64,000 bases of DNA, from NCBI GenBank assembly GCA_963977135.1, contig CAXBNN010000001.1, positions 62,001 through 126,000 of the forward strand, read 5' to 3'. The DNA is from UBA2040 sp963977135 (GTDB lineage Bacteria; Bacteroidota; Bacteroidia; Flavobacteriales_D; Crocinitomicaceae). A program made the position numbers and the translations under genes. Of this stretch, positions 36,293-46,115 are shown one piece after another (within the stretch, counting starts at the first letter, position 1; every line of letters starts with the position of its first letter). Under the pieces are notes generated by a model. It did no database searches. It was given only the letters and a program-made list of their open reading frames with translations, and was not told where the DNA came from.

Positions 36293-37147
36293 ATGAGTTG
36301 GAATGAATTTTTTAATTACGAATTACTCCATATTGGATCAAAGTCCTTTCAAGTTTGGAATGTCTTACTTAGTGTTGTTGTAATAGCCGTTTCAGCAATG
36401 CTCTTGTGGTTCGTCAAACGAATAGTTGAAAATCCGCGATCTATATTAACGCATGTGGATAAAAAAAGAAGGCATTCGATTTATTTGATCGTTAAGTATT
36501 TCGTTTGGGTGATTTCGTTCCTCTTGTTTATAGAAGTTTTAGGTTTTAGTGTTTCGATACTATTAGGTGCCTCGGCTGCATTATTAGTCGGTATCGGTTT
36601 CGGACTTCAACAAATATTTGCGGATTTAGTTTCTGGATTATTTCTACTTTTCGAAGGAACAATAAAAATTGGAGATGTCGTTCAAGATGATGATGGAGTA
36701 ATAGGTAAAGTAACAGAAATAAATCTGCGAAGCTCAGAAATGGTTACTCGTGACAATGTAGTTGTAATCGTACCAAATAGTAAATTTGTTTCTGAAAAAG
36801 TTATCAATTGGAGTCATAATCAAGATAGCGTTCGTTTTTTAGTTGAGATTGGTGTTGCTTACCGTTCAGATGTTGAAGAAGTTATGGTCATACTACAACG
36901 AGTGATGGATGAGAACAATATGGTTGAAAAATCACCAAGTTCCTTTGTTCGGTTCATTAATTTTGGTGATTCTTCATTGGATTTTCAACTTATTTTTTGG
37001 ACAAAAGATCCTTTTACTGTCGAAAATCTTAAGTCCGATTTAAGACGCTCAATCCATGCCAAACTTAAAGAAAACGGTATTTCAATTCCTTTCCCACAGA
37101 GAGATATTCACATTATTTCTAATCCAGAGAAAAAAGACCTGAAATAA
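36293..37147 (+). CDS. MscS-family mechanosensitive ion channel
   Basis: A small-conductance mechanosensitive channel that vents solutes on osmotic downshock. ATG 36293 is preferred over TTG 36266, which lies in promoter-like sequence; this gives 284 residues. Three hydrophobic segments occur near the N-terminus. The pore-lining TM3 is LLGASAALLVGIGFGLQQIF, with the beta-domain sequence VQDDDGVIGKVTEINLRSSEM and VIVPNSKFVSEKVINWS. The C-terminal alpha/beta cage domain ends at FPQRDIHI. Length is typical of YbdG/MscS short forms. Confidence 0.93.
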   Translation: MSWNEFFNYELLHIGSKSFQVWNVLLSVVVIAVSAMLLWFVKRIVENPRSILTHVDKKRRHSIYLIVKYFVWVISFLLFIEVLGFSVSILLGASAALLVGIGFGLQQIFADLVSGLFLLFEGTIKIGDVVQDDDGVIGKVTEINLRSSEMVTRDNVVVIVPNSKFVSEKVINWSHNQDSVRFLVEIGVAYRSDVEEVMVILQRVMDENNMVEKSPSSFVRFINFGDSSLDFQLIFWTKDPFTVENLKSDLRRSIHAKLKENGISIPFPQRDIHIISNPEKKDLK

Positions 37148-37196
37148 TTCGGGTTCTGATTAGACGAATTCCCTTGTTTTGGCGTTATTGATTGGA

Positions 37197-38357
37197 ATGA
37201 AAACGATCACTTTACTATTCTTCGGCTTTTTTCTTACTGAAATTGTTGCTCAGAATTGGGAGCAAGTTCAATCAGTTCCCTCACCAGGGCGTGACGACGG
37301 AGCTGCTTTTTCTATAAATGGTTTTGGTTACCTTGTTACTGGAAATCATAATGGATTTTCCGAGAGCAATAAACTTTTCAAATACAAACCAATTTCAAAT
37401 TCTTGGGAGGAAGGCACTTCCTTTCCTGGCGAAGCAAGGCAATATGCTGGTTCTTTCGTTATTGATGGAAAGGCTTATGTTTTCTCTGGTCTTTCGGCAT
37501 CTGGTGATGTTTTAAATGATGTATGGGAATTCAATTCTGCTACTTCTGATTGGAAACGTTTGAATGATTTTCCAGGTCACGGAAGATGGTCCTTTTTCAC
37601 ATTTTCTACCAATGAGTTCGGATTTTTAGGCGCAGGTATAACCATCGCTTTCGGAAATATTTCTGACTGTTGGAAATACAATCCTAAAAATGACCAATGG
37701 TCACCGATTAAGGAATATCCAGAAGGAAATATAAGAGAGATCGTGGGTTTTTGTCTCGGGGATGATTGTTACGCCGGAACCGGTTTGACTTATAATCCAT
37801 TAAGTTTTTCCAAGAAGTTTTATCATTACAATGTTCAAGAAGATAGTTGGTCACCAATACAGGATTTCCCGGGCGCAGCGAGAAGTTATGCTCAAGCAGA
37901 AAATATAGGTAATACGGCAATTGTCGGTGGAGGTTGGGGAAATCAAAATGAGTATTTCCGCGATGCATATTCCTTTTCAAAAAACGAAGGATGGAGGAAA
38001 ATAGACGATTTTCCGATTCAAGGATGGCGGGGAATGTCGAGTTTTAGCGTAAATAATTCAGCCTATTTTTTGACTGGATTATACGAAAACCAGACACGTA
38101 CCAGTGATGTTATGAAGTATACTTTTAGTGATGATCCTTCGGCCGTCATTTATCCGAATCCAACTTCCGAAAATTCAATCTTGTATAATTCGTTTGGCGG
38201 TCTAATAGAAATATTCGATTTTGGCGGGAATTTAGTAGAACAATTGAGTCCAATAGACGAAGGTTTTCACACCTTGCCAAAATTGTCTTCGGGTGTTTAT
38301 ATAGTGAAGGTGTCTAATTCGAAAGACCAAGTACTTTTAAAATGGATTATCCTTTAA
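37197..38357 (+). CDS. Secreted kelch-repeat beta-propeller protein with T9SS type A sorting domain
   Basis: ATG 37197 gives a clean signal peptide (ending IVAQ) and 386 residues; the upstream ATG 37179 adds six unlikely residues. Kelch-type blades recur with GFGYLVTGNHNGFS, GKAYVFSGLSASGDVLNDVWEFN, DCWKYNPKNDQWSPI and AYFLTGLYENQTRTSDVMKY. The C-terminal type A sorting domain has AVIYPNPTSENSILYN, GNLVEQLS and LSSGVYIVKVSNSKDQVLLKWIIL. Surface exposure via the T9SS is expected; ligand unknown. Confidence 0.88.
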   Translation: MKTITLLFFGFFLTEIVAQNWEQVQSVPSPGRDDGAAFSINGFGYLVTGNHNGFSESNKLFKYKPISNSWEEGTSFPGEARQYAGSFVIDGKAYVFSGLSASGDVLNDVWEFNSATSDWKRLNDFPGHGRWSFFTFSTNEFGFLGAGITIAFGNISDCWKYNPKNDQWSPIKEYPEGNIREIVGFCLGDDCYAGTGLTYNPLSFSKKFYHYNVQEDSWSPIQDFPGAARSYAQAENIGNTAIVGGGWGNQNEYFRDAYSFSKNEGWRKIDDFPIQGWRGMSSFSVNNSAYFLTGLYENQTRTSDVMKYTFSDDPSAVIYPNPTSENSILYNSFGGLIEIFDFGGNLVEQLSPIDEGFHTLPKLSSGVYIVKVSNSKDQVLLKWIIL

Positions 38358-38447
38358 TTCTAAGCTTTCAAATGTTTCTAATAGTATTGTTATTCCTTCC
38401 GAAATACAAGCTTATTTCGTAATTTTATAGTACATAATAATTGAGAG

Positions 38448-38747
38448 ATGAAAGAATATTGGAATGACTTAACATCAGGAGAGAAAACCAAGTTAATATT
38501 AAAGATCATATTGGGGATTTTGGTGCTCATATTTGCCATTAGGAATTGGCAATCAACACCAGTAAAAATGGTTTTCTTTGAAATGAATTTACCGTTGACC
38601 ATTATAATTGTTCTTTGCCTAGGCATAGGATTTGCGTTAGCATCCGTTTTCGACTACAGAAAATTTAAAATCAAAAACAAGGAGATTACAGATCTAAAAT
38701 CAAAAATTGCCAATTTAACGGCGCCAAAAACGACTGAAGAAAATTAA
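38448..38747 (+). CDS. LapA-domain (DUF1049-like) small membrane protein
   Basis: A 99-residue protein: two transmembrane helices (about 17-33 and 47-67) separated by the NWQSTPVKMVFFEMNLPL segment typical of LapA/DUF1049, and a C-terminal charged coiled coil (KIKNKEITDLKSKIANL). In E. coli LapA acts in lipopolysaccharide assembly control; transfer of that role here is not certain. It is 18 nt upstream of the next gene, probably one transcript. Confidence 0.82.
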   Translation: MKEYWNDLTSGEKTKLILKIILGILVLIFAIRNWQSTPVKMVFFEMNLPLTIIIVLCLGIGFALASVFDYRKFKIKNKEITDLKSKIANLTAPKTTEEN

Positions 38748-38765
38748 ACAATTAAATCAAAAACG

Positions 38766-39557
38766 ATGAAAAGAATTTTAGTAATTGCGGCTATAATTTT
38801 GACTACCAATCTATTTGGTCAAGGAATGCCAGTTCCATCAAGCATTAATGTTACAGAAGCGAAATACGCGCAAGATGGTCAAGACAAAAATGCATTTGAC
38901 GTTGTTTTGCAAGGAACTGAAAAAGAAATTAACTCTGCTTGGTCTAAGTTTTTGTCAGACAAATACGATTTTAAATTAAAGAGCAAAAGCACAACAACTT
39001 CTGGAGAAGAATTGATGAGTTCATCATGGAGCGATAAACGTTTCGCTATTGAGTCAGGTGCAATTAAAGATGCTTCAGGAACGCACATCCGTCTTTGGGT
39101 ATTTTTTGGACCAGATATCATCATGAATTCAACAGCGTATCCAACGGAAGCTGCGAACGTTAAAGCCATAATGAAAGATTTTGCAAAAGCTTATTATATT
39201 GGAGTTTATAACGAAGAATTGGCAGATCAATCTAAAATAGTTACTTCACAAGGAAAAGAGGTTACCGGTTTAGCTGAAGATAAAGTTAAAACTGAAAAAG
39301 CAATTTCTAAGGCTGAAGCGGCAATCGTTAAAGCAGAAAAGAAAAAAGTAAAATACCAAGGCAAGATTCAAAGTTATGAGTCTAAGATAGTTTCTTTGGA
39401 TGGCGATATTCAAAAAACGAAAAAATCCATTGAGAATAAAAAATCTGATATTAAACAAACATCAGGTGAAATGGCAAAAGAGTCTGAAAAATACGAAAGT
39501 GTAGAGGCAGCTCAGAAAAAAATCAAGGAGAAAATTGCAGCAATTGAGAGATTATAA
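38766..39557 (+). CDS. Exported coiled-coil protein of unknown function
   Basis: A 263-residue protein with a signal peptide ending NLFGQ. A globular domain covers about 25-150 (FDVVLQGTEKEINSAWSKFL, WVFFGPDI). A long Lys/Glu/Ala-rich coiled coil extends from about 165 to the end. Probably periplasmic. I do not recognise a named family. The convergent FkbM gene ends only 5 nt away. Confidence 0.82.
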   Translation: MKRILVIAAIILTTNLFGQGMPVPSSINVTEAKYAQDGQDKNAFDVVLQGTEKEINSAWSKFLSDKYDFKLKSKSTTTSGEELMSSSWSDKRFAIESGAIKDASGTHIRLWVFFGPDIIMNSTAYPTEAANVKAIMKDFAKAYYIGVYNEELADQSKIVTSQGKEVTGLAEDKVKTEKAISKAEAAIVKAEKKKVKYQGKIQSYESKIVSLDGDIQKTKKSIENKKSDIKQTSGEMAKESEKYESVEAAQKKIKEKIAAIERL

Positions 39558-39562
39558 TCCTC

Positions 39563-40327
39563 TTAGTTAATACGCTTAAGGAAATCATCTTCTTTTGAAG
39601 AATGCACAAAAAGGAAGTCACCGGCTTCCTTTTGTGGTATATGGTCTTTTATTAATTTGAATTCAGCGATTCCATATTGAGTATATCCCAGTTCAGAGAA
39701 GAAAGGAACAAGATTTGAAATATTTTCTTCACTCAATTCAATTTGAACGGTTGGTTTATGCTTTGCTAGAATTTCTTTTAATTCCTGGAAGACAATCCAT
39801 TCAAATCCTTCAATGTCACATTTAATGTAGTCGATCTTTGAAAACTTCTCAAATAGTGATTTGGTCCCGGTTATTTTCACTTTAACTTCCATACCTTCTC
39901 CAATGTCTTCTCCTTCGGCGACAACGTGCGGAAGACCTGTTCTAAGAACACCGTTGTCTTTTGGTAGAACCATTGTGGTAAATCCATCTTCAGTTCCTAA
40001 GGCGGTATGTATAATAGTTACTTGAGAAAATGATTTCAAGTTTTTCTTCAGAATCTCGTAAAATGCAGGTATAGGCTCAATACAAGTCAAAGATCCTTGT
40101 GGTGTTAAACGAGCAAATGTTTTGGCGAAATAACCCAAATTGGCGCCAATATCAACTACATGGTCAGTTGGCTGAATCCAGTCTTTGACGGCGTAATGAA
40201 ATTTGAATTCCGTTTTGTTCTTCAGTAAACCTGATGAGTACATTAAATAAAAACCTCTGTGAAGGATTTGAAGAAAAGTATTTTCGGGTAAGATTTTATA
40301 AGCTAGTTTCTTTAAAGCGCCTGCCAT
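39563..40327 (-). CDS. FkbM-family SAM-dependent methyltransferase
   Basis: A 254-residue methyltransferase. SAM-binding motif I is HVVDIGANLGYFAKTFARL, the acidic motif II is SLTCIEPIPAFYEILKKNL, and the FkbM-type motif is IDYIKCDIEGFEWIVFQELKE. Such enzymes O-methylate sugars or natural products; the substrate here is unknown. It is monocistronic and not in a glycan cluster. Confidence 0.9.
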   Translation of the reverse strand: MAGALKKLAYKILPENTFLQILHRGFYLMYSSGLLKNKTEFKFHYAVKDWIQPTDHVVDIGANLGYFAKTFARLTPQGSLTCIEPIPAFYEILKKNLKSFSQVTIIHTALGTEDGFTTMVLPKDNGVLRTGLPHVVAEGEDIGEGMEVKVKITGTKSLFEKFSKIDYIKCDIEGFEWIVFQELKEILAKHKPTVQIELSEENISNLVPFFSELGYTQYGIAEFKLIKDHIPQKEAGDFLFVHSSKEDDFLKRIN

Positions 40328-40667
40328 TCTGATTTTGTTTCTGCGAATTTAGACAATCATTATTTATTTCATGAATTTTCGTTAAAATCCTTTCAATTGT
40401 CACAATTTTTATCGACATTTACCTATCGACTCAACGCTACGAGTGATTGTTGTCGAAGTTCGTTTTACGAATGCCCATGCGGCTTTATTTTGAAGCTTAA
40501 CATATTTGACATTAAGGAGAGTCTCAGAGAGTTAATGGCGGGCCACAAGCGATTTATCGCAAAAGAAATTTCTTTTCAGTGGATTACAAAGATTTTCGGC
40601 AATCCTAAACCTGTTTTTCTGAGGTTTCAGAAATTCCACTGCATGGGTTTTTTTTCTTTCTTTTTAT
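40328..40667. other. 340-nt gap without a supported gene
   Basis: Contains a 96-codon plus-strand ORF (40397-40687) whose translation is Cys/Phe-rich without family resemblance, so I do not call it. There is a modest inverted pair CAGTGGA (about 40578) / TCCACTG (about 40636). No promoter consensus is convincing. A noncoding RNA or decayed sequence is possible, but nothing proves it. Confidence 0.4.
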
Positions 40668-41057
40668 ATGGTGAAATACAATGTTGACCGAGACGAAAAT
40701 GCCTTGGTTGAAATCCGACCTCTTATTATTTTAGAATCTTTTGATGGTGATAGCTACTTGGAGCTTTTTCAAAACGAAACACTGCGACCAATTCTTAAAT
40801 TACAGCATAACATTTTAATAGATTTTCTTCTCAGTCAACCGAAAATTGAATCGGTTTTGAAACAGAAAGAAATAAGAAGGATTTTTGAATCTAAGTTGAA
40901 GGACTATATGAATCAACCACATTTGAAGGGGCAGCTGATAGGAATGGTGACTGGACACTTCACTAATGCAGAGATGAAGTTTTATATCAAGCAAAGCAAA
41001 GACATTAACAAAAGAATAGTGCAAATGCTTTTGCAACGTTTTGTAGATTCCTTTTAA
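40668..41057 (+). CDS. Conserved hypothetical protein
   Basis: A 129-residue, mainly helical, soluble protein. The pattern LRPILKLQHNILIDFLL ... LKGQLIGMVTGHFTNAEMKFYI ... NKRIVQMLLQRF is one I associate with a conserved flavobacterial hypothetical family that is sometimes labelled glyoxalase. None of the glyoxalase metal-site pattern is visible. Function unknown. A terminator hairpin for the convergent gene lies just beyond its stop and may serve both. Confidence 0.75.
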   Translation: MVKYNVDRDENALVEIRPLIILESFDGDSYLELFQNETLRPILKLQHNILIDFLLSQPKIESVLKQKEIRRIFESKLKDYMNQPHLKGQLIGMVTGHFTNAEMKFYIKQSKDINKRIVQMLLQRFVDSF

Positions 41058-41090
41058 CAAAAAAAACGCCTGATGTTATCATCAAGCGTT
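41058..41090 (-). terminator. Hairpin terminator
   Basis: AACGC-C-TGATG (41065-41075) pairs with CATCA-A-GCGTT (41080-41090) with one mismatch and a TTAT loop. The plus-strand A-run 41058-41066 gives a U-run for the minus transcript of the 41113 gene. Confidence 0.75.
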
Positions 41091-41112
41091 CTTCAAATCT
41101 ATTTAGATGAAA

Positions 41113-41838
41113 TCAATTTACGATTTTGTCATATGTCATTTGGAAGTCATCATCTTTTTCAAACCAAGGAGCCATTTTGTTTAGTAATTCTCTAGCTTTA
41201 TCAATCTGGCGGCTTGAAACATATGCTTCAGCCGTTTGGATAACGCCGTATTTCAATAGCTCAACATCTGCTTTCAACCATCCTTCGATACTGTTAATGT
41301 CTTTAAGCATAGTTTCAGCCTCTTTCCAAGCTGTATTGGCTCCACCTTTATCAGAGTTGCGGAATTTAAGCGCACCTTCCATGTATGTGGCTCCAAGAGG
41401 ATTTTGACTGATTTTCAAATATTTGATATTCCATCCATAGGCTTTACGGTAATCTTCCGATCCTATGTCGTTCATAATTCTTTCTACACATGCTTTTGTA
41501 AATTGATCTACAAAATCATCATGTTCAGAAGCACAAGAGCCGTCCGAATCATATTTCATCGCTTTTCCTAAAGCGCCAATTCCAGTTTTGAATGCATTTT
41601 TGTAGTCGTCACCAGCTTCACCTGACACGGATATTTTGTAATAACCTTTCGCCATCCACATGTAAACGTTAGGATCCTTTTTCGTATCATCTTTATCAGA
41701 ATATTTTTCTGTTACACTTACTAATTTTTCATAGTTGGCGTCAGCATATAAAATTTTCAGATCATCAAAATCGGGCGCTTGCGCCAAAGTTGAAAGTGAA
41801 AAGAATAATCCTAAAATTGTTGCAAAAAATAATTTCAT
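41113..41838 (-). CDS. Exported TPR-like hypothetical protein
   Basis: A 241-residue protein with signal peptide ending TLAQ, then helical pairs resembling degenerate tetratricopeptide units (ILYADANYEKLVSVTEKY, MWMAKGYYKIS, AEAYVSSRQIDKARELLNKMAPWF). Probably periplasmic. Two Cys are conserved-looking (DGSCASEHD, TKACVER). No specific function can be assigned. Confidence 0.8.
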   Translation of the reverse strand: MKLFFATILGLFFSLSTLAQAPDFDDLKILYADANYEKLVSVTEKYSDKDDTKKDPNVYMWMAKGYYKISVSGEAGDDYKNAFKTGIGALGKAMKYDSDGSCASEHDDFVDQFTKACVERIMNDIGSEDYRKAYGWNIKYLKISQNPLGATYMEGALKFRNSDKGGANTAWKEAETMLKDINSIEGWLKADVELLKYGVIQTAEAYVSSRQIDKARELLNKMAPWFEKDDDFQMTYDKIVN

Positions 41839-41952
41839 AATTTGTTTTTTTTTAATCTCTATTCGTCAGAATCCAAACTTCGTGCCGAAACTCAAATCCA
41901 AAAGTAAAGATATAACTTTAGAGTAACAAGCACACGGCATAGTCATTCTATA

Positions 41953-44082
41953 TTATTTGGTACTCTCAATTAATAAATCTAAGATTTCGATAGCTGCCTT
42001 GGATATTTTAGTTCCAGGACCGAAAACACCAAATACACCTGCATCAAATAAAAAGTCATAATCTTGTTTTGGTATTACACCACCAGCGATAACCATAATG
42101 TCCGCTCGTCCCAGAGCTTTTAATTCTGCGATAACTTGCGGAACTAAGGTTTTATGTCCAGCAGCTAAGGAAGAAACTCCTAGTATATGAACATCGTTTT
42201 CCACTGCTTGTTTGGCTGCTTCTTTTGGTGTTTGAAACAAAGGGCCAATGTCCACGTCGAAACCTATGTCAGCAAAGCTGGTAGCAATAACTTTGGCACC
42301 GCGATCGTGACCATCTTGCCCCATTTTTGCCACCATAATTCTTGGTCTTCGACCTTCTAATTCACTGAATTCATCCGCCAATGTTTTGGCTTTTTCAAAA
42401 TCTTTATCTTTCATAGCTTCTGAAGAATAAACACCACTTATTGAACGAATGGTAGCTTGATAACGACCAAAAGTCTTTTCCATTGCCGAAGTAATTTCTC
42501 CCAACGAAGCACGTTTTTGAGCGCATTCAACGGCTAATTCGAGCAAATTACCTGTATTGCTAGCTGCTGCGTTTTCTAATTTAAGAAGGGCGGCTCGTGT
42601 TTCGGATTCATTTCTTTCTGCTCGTATTTTTTGCAAACGCTCGATTTGGGAATCACGAACAGCTGTATTGTCTACATCACGGATTTCGATTTCAGACTCT
42701 TCATCAAGTTCGAAACGATTTACGCCAACGATAATATCTTTTCCAGCATCAATTTTGGCTTGCTTTCGAGCAGCGGCTTCTTCAATTCGCATTTTTGGAA
42801 CACCAGATTCAATTGCTTTGGCCATACCACCTAACTCTTCAACCTCCTGAATCAATTTCCAAGCTTCTTCAACCAATTGAGATGTTAAAGTTTCGATATA
42901 ATAGCTTCCACCATATGGATCGATATAATTGGTGATTCCAGTTTCTGCTTGAAGATATATCTGTGTATTTCGAGCAATTCTTGCTGAGAAATCAGTTGGT
43001 AAAGCGATTGCTTCATCCAAAGCATTGGTGTGTAAAGATTGTGTTCCACCCAAAGCTGCCGCTAAAGCTTCAATTGCAGTTCTAGCAACATTGTTGAAAG
43101 GATCTTGCTCAGTAAGAGACCAACCCGAAGTTTGACAATGCGTTCGCAAAGCCATGGATTTTGAATTCTGCGGATTGAATTGTTTAACCAATTTTGACCA
43201 GATCAAACGACCAGCTCGCATTTTTGCAATTTCCATGTGGTGATTCATTCCGATTGCCCAGAAGAAACTCAAACGTGGAGCAAATTCATCGATAGCCATT
43301 CCTGCTTTAACTCCTGCTCTAAGATATTCCAAACCATCGGCGAGGGTATATGCTAATTCAATTGCTGCAGTTGCTCCAGCTTCCTGCATGTGGTAGCCAG
43401 AAATAGATATAGAATTGAATTTAGGCATTTTTTTGGCCGTGTATTCAAAAATATCAGCAATGATTTTCATCGATGGCGCTGGTGGATATATATACGTATT
43501 ACGGACCATGAACTCTTTCAAAATGTCATTCTGAATAGTTCCGGCCAATTTACTTTTATCAACTCCTTGTTCTTCTGCAGCGACGATGTAAAAAGCCATA
43601 ATGGGAATTACAGCGCCGTTCATCGTCATGGAAACCGACATTTCATCTAAAGGAATTTGGTCGAAAAGGATTTTCATATCCTCGACACTATCAATAGCGA
43701 CACCAGCTTTCCCAACGTCACCTTGAACACGCTCGTGATCTGAATCATAACCGCGGTGCGTTGCTAAATCGAATGCAACGGATAAACCTTTTTGACCGGC
43801 AGCTAAATTTTTTCTATAAAAAGCATTAGATTCTTCGGCTGTAGAAAATCCAGCGTATTGCCGAATTGTCCATGGACGAATGGCATACATTGAAGCGTAA
43901 GGACCTCTTAAATACGGAGCTTTTCCGGCTCCAAAGTCAACATGTTCGAGGTTTTTGATATCGTCGTTGGTATAGAAGTTTTTCAGACGAATTTTCTCTG
44001 CCGTTTCAAAATCAGCTTCGCTATTGGCATTTTGGAGTTCAAAATCTCTTGGTTGAACGTCTTGAAAATTTACTTTTTCCAT
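41953..44082 (-). CDS. mutB: Methylmalonyl-CoA mutase large (catalytic) subunit
   Basis: An adenosylcobalamin-dependent enzyme interconverting methylmalonyl-CoA and succinyl-CoA. 709 residues. The TIM-barrel active-site region is YASMYAIRPWTIRQYAGFST and FDLATHRGYDSDHERVQGDVGKAG. The cobalamin-binding motif GQDGHDRGAKVIA holds the axial ligand His592, with GGVIPKQD and the SxL-type loop GVSSLAAGHK downstream. Its start is 3 nt after the small-subunit stop, so the two are an operon. No MeaB/epimerase gene is in the window. Confidence 0.97.
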   Translation of the reverse strand: MEKVNFQDVQPRDFELQNANSEADFETAEKIRLKNFYTNDDIKNLEHVDFGAGKAPYLRGPYASMYAIRPWTIRQYAGFSTAEESNAFYRKNLAAGQKGLSVAFDLATHRGYDSDHERVQGDVGKAGVAIDSVEDMKILFDQIPLDEMSVSMTMNGAVIPIMAFYIVAAEEQGVDKSKLAGTIQNDILKEFMVRNTYIYPPAPSMKIIADIFEYTAKKMPKFNSISISGYHMQEAGATAAIELAYTLADGLEYLRAGVKAGMAIDEFAPRLSFFWAIGMNHHMEIAKMRAGRLIWSKLVKQFNPQNSKSMALRTHCQTSGWSLTEQDPFNNVARTAIEALAAALGGTQSLHTNALDEAIALPTDFSARIARNTQIYLQAETGITNYIDPYGGSYYIETLTSQLVEEAWKLIQEVEELGGMAKAIESGVPKMRIEEAAARKQAKIDAGKDIIVGVNRFELDEESEIEIRDVDNTAVRDSQIERLQKIRAERNESETRAALLKLENAAASNTGNLLELAVECAQKRASLGEITSAMEKTFGRYQATIRSISGVYSSEAMKDKDFEKAKTLADEFSELEGRRPRIMVAKMGQDGHDRGAKVIATSFADIGFDVDIGPLFQTPKEAAKQAVENDVHILGVSSLAAGHKTLVPQVIAELKALGRADIMVIAGGVIPKQDYDFLFDAGVFGVFGPGTKISKAAIEILDLLIESTK

Positions 44083-44085
44083 AGC

Positions 44086-45378
44086 TTATTGTTTTTCAAG
44101 AATTAATGAATCTAATCCAAAATAGTAGGGAAGCTCCATCCAATTTGCCTGTTTTTCATCAGGACTTGGATATTTGTTTACCCCAATTAATATATTTTCA
44201 CCTTTTGCAATTTTCTCTTTTCGCAAAGCGGCGGTTTTTTTAATTTTTTCCGTTAAATGTATTCTAGCTTCATCAGCTTCAATACCACCCATTTTTTCCA
44301 ACTCTTGAAAAAGAGACCATGATTTTAATTCTAAACTTCTTGAGAGATCTTCTAAATTGTAGCTTCCGCCGAGCGGATCAATCACTTTATCAAAATAGCT
44401 TTCTTCTTTTAAAATATTGGAAATGTTCAATGCCATTCTTTCTGATAATGTTCTATCGGCACTCTGCGCATATTTATCGTATGCTTGAACTTGAATTTCA
44501 TTAGCTCCACCCAATACTGCGGACATTGCTTCTGTACTTTGGCGCAACAAATTCGTATAAGGATCCTTCAAAGATTTATTGACGAATCCTGTTTTTGCAT
44601 AAATGAAACACGAATGTGAACAGTTTTCTTTGGGTTTATAAGCATCTACAACATTCGCCCACAACTTTCTAAATACTTTGAATTTGGCAACTTCAATAAA
44701 ATAGTTGGCACCAATTCCCATTTCAAAACGAAGCATCGCTGCTGCATCGTCAATAGAAGAACCATTATTTAACAATGAATGCAGAGCCGCATGTCCAGCC
44801 GATAATGCAAATGCGATTTCTTGTGTTGCATTCCCTCCAGCTTGATGTATTCCGTATGAATTCACAGCCAATTGAACGCCTTGAAAGGCTGAGTCTATTT
44901 GATTGTTTTCGATTGAGTCATTCAATAAAATCAACCGTTTTTTAGAGAATTTTCCGAATACGTCTTTTAATTTTTTCGATTGTTCAAAATCCAATGTTTT
45001 GAATTGGGTTTCAATAAAATCAAGGCCAATTTCAGCAAAAAGTGCTTCCCAAAGAATGTTCTTCTTTAATAAAACGAAAGTCAAGGAATTTGCACCTTGG
45101 TTCAATGCCGTTAGTGCTTCTTGGTTAGCAATTTTCTCATCTTTTACTTCAATGATCTTACCAATAAACCAATCGTTGTTTTTGGATTTAGAACATCTCT
45201 CAAAGGTTAATTGAGATGAAGAATTTTCTCGTTCGTCGGCGAATTTTGAAAAGTCAATTTCTTCGATTTCGTCTTTTTTGGTGAGCGTATCTTCATACGA
45301 AAGACCTTTTAGCTCTTTGTCGACTAATGAGCGCCATTCTTCGTGCGTTGTTTGTTGAAATTCTGTAAAAAGCTTCAT
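44086..45378 (-). CDS. mutA: Methylmalonyl-CoA mutase small subunit
   Basis: The non-catalytic partner of the heterodimeric mutase. 430 residues, with MutA-like sequence (VNSYGIHQAGGNATQEIAFALSAGHAAL, GANEIQVQAYDKYAQSADRTLSERMALN, DPLGGSYNLEDL). The C-terminal cobalamin-binding domain is absent: there is no DxHxxG motif, and the length ends before it. It overlaps the EI24 gene by ATGA and precedes mutB by 3 nt, a typical coupled pair. Confidence 0.95.
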   Translation of the reverse strand: MKLFTEFQQTTHEEWRSLVDKELKGLSYEDTLTKKDEIEEIDFSKFADERENSSSQLTFERCSKSKNNDWFIGKIIEVKDEKIANQEALTALNQGANSLTFVLLKKNILWEALFAEIGLDFIETQFKTLDFEQSKKLKDVFGKFSKKRLILLNDSIENNQIDSAFQGVQLAVNSYGIHQAGGNATQEIAFALSAGHAALHSLLNNGSSIDDAAAMLRFEMGIGANYFIEVAKFKVFRKLWANVVDAYKPKENCSHSCFIYAKTGFVNKSLKDPYTNLLRQSTEAMSAVLGGANEIQVQAYDKYAQSADRTLSERMALNISNILKEESYFDKVIDPLGGSYNLEDLSRSLELKSWSLFQELEKMGGIEADEARIHLTEKIKKTAALRKEKIAKGENILIGVNKYPSPDEKQANWMELPYYFGLDSLILEKQ

Positions 45379-46115
45379 TCGATTGTCTCTGTTGGTTTAT
45401 CTAATTTCCCCATTGTCTTAAGGAAAACGTGTGTTGAAACTATAGTCATAATGACAGGAGCAAGTGCTAAGCCTAATATAGGAATTAACATTATTGTTGA
45501 AAAGAATATTCCTGTAACAAGTGTAGGCATAGCATATCTTTTTGAGAACCGGATACTTCCCATTACACTAATTTCGTTGCGTTCGAGACTATAATCGAAA
45601 AAAGAAAAGCCATAGAAAAAGGAAGCGCTTATAAAAAAGACGGTTGGATTTAAAAATTGAATACCAAACATCCACGAAAATAGTGACCAAACGCCCATGA
45701 TTATTAGCTCTAACGAAATGGCAATGATTACGACGAATATCATGCGTATAAAATCGTTAACAAAGCGAAGAATATCGAATCCTATGCGCTCACCTGTCAA
45801 ATCTGTGTCTACAGCTTCAGAAAGAAAAGTATTGATAGGAGAGAATAGAGTTAACACAAAAAACACGGCGAGTTGCTTGAAAATGAAACTTAAAAAATGA
45901 CCTGTTCCACTTACACCTTTTTCCAAAATTCCTGCCCACCAGCCAGCATTTGGGTCAACAGATTCGGGAGAAATTAATCCTTCGCTCCATCGCTGAAGCC
46001 ACCAAAACAACAAGGCGAAAAGCACTCCAGGAATGAAATACAAAAGGTATTTCCCCTTAGAGAACTGTTGCAAAGTCCATTGTAAGGCATGAAAATGGTG
46101 ACCTATTGTTTTCAT
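45375..46115 (-). CDS. EI24 / CysZ-like membrane protein
   Basis: A 246-residue membrane protein with about five or six hydrophobic segments and the EI24-domain stretch FLSEAVDTDLTGERIGFDILRFVNDFIR, followed by FSFFDYSLERNEISVMGSIRFSKRYAMPTLVTG. CysZ members move sulfate in proteobacteria; the substrate here is not deducible. It is coupled by ATGA overlap to mutA, which may reflect only operon packing. Confidence 0.85.
   Translation of the reverse strand: MKTIGHHFHALQWTLQQFSKGKYLLYFIPGVLFALLFWWLQRWSEGLISPESVDPNAGWWAGILEKGVSGTGHFLSFIFKQLAVFFVLTLFSPINTFLSEAVDTDLTGERIGFDILRFVNDFIRMIFVVIIAISLELIIMGVWSLFSWMFGIQFLNPTVFFISASFFYGFSFFDYSLERNEISVMGSIRFSKRYAMPTLVTGIFFSTIMLIPILGLALAPVIMTIVSTHVFLKTMGKLDKPTETIE

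Noticed and set aside
38395..38420. Small hairpin GAAATA-CAAGCT-TATTTC between the kelch and LapA-like genes
   Set aside because: Only a 6-bp AT-rich stem without a proper T-run; too weak to call a terminator.
40397..40687. 96-codon plus-strand ORF in the 40.3-40.7 kb gap
   Set aside because: Composition is Cys/Phe-rich with no family resemblance, the start is weak, and its end overlaps the start of the better-supported 40668 gene.
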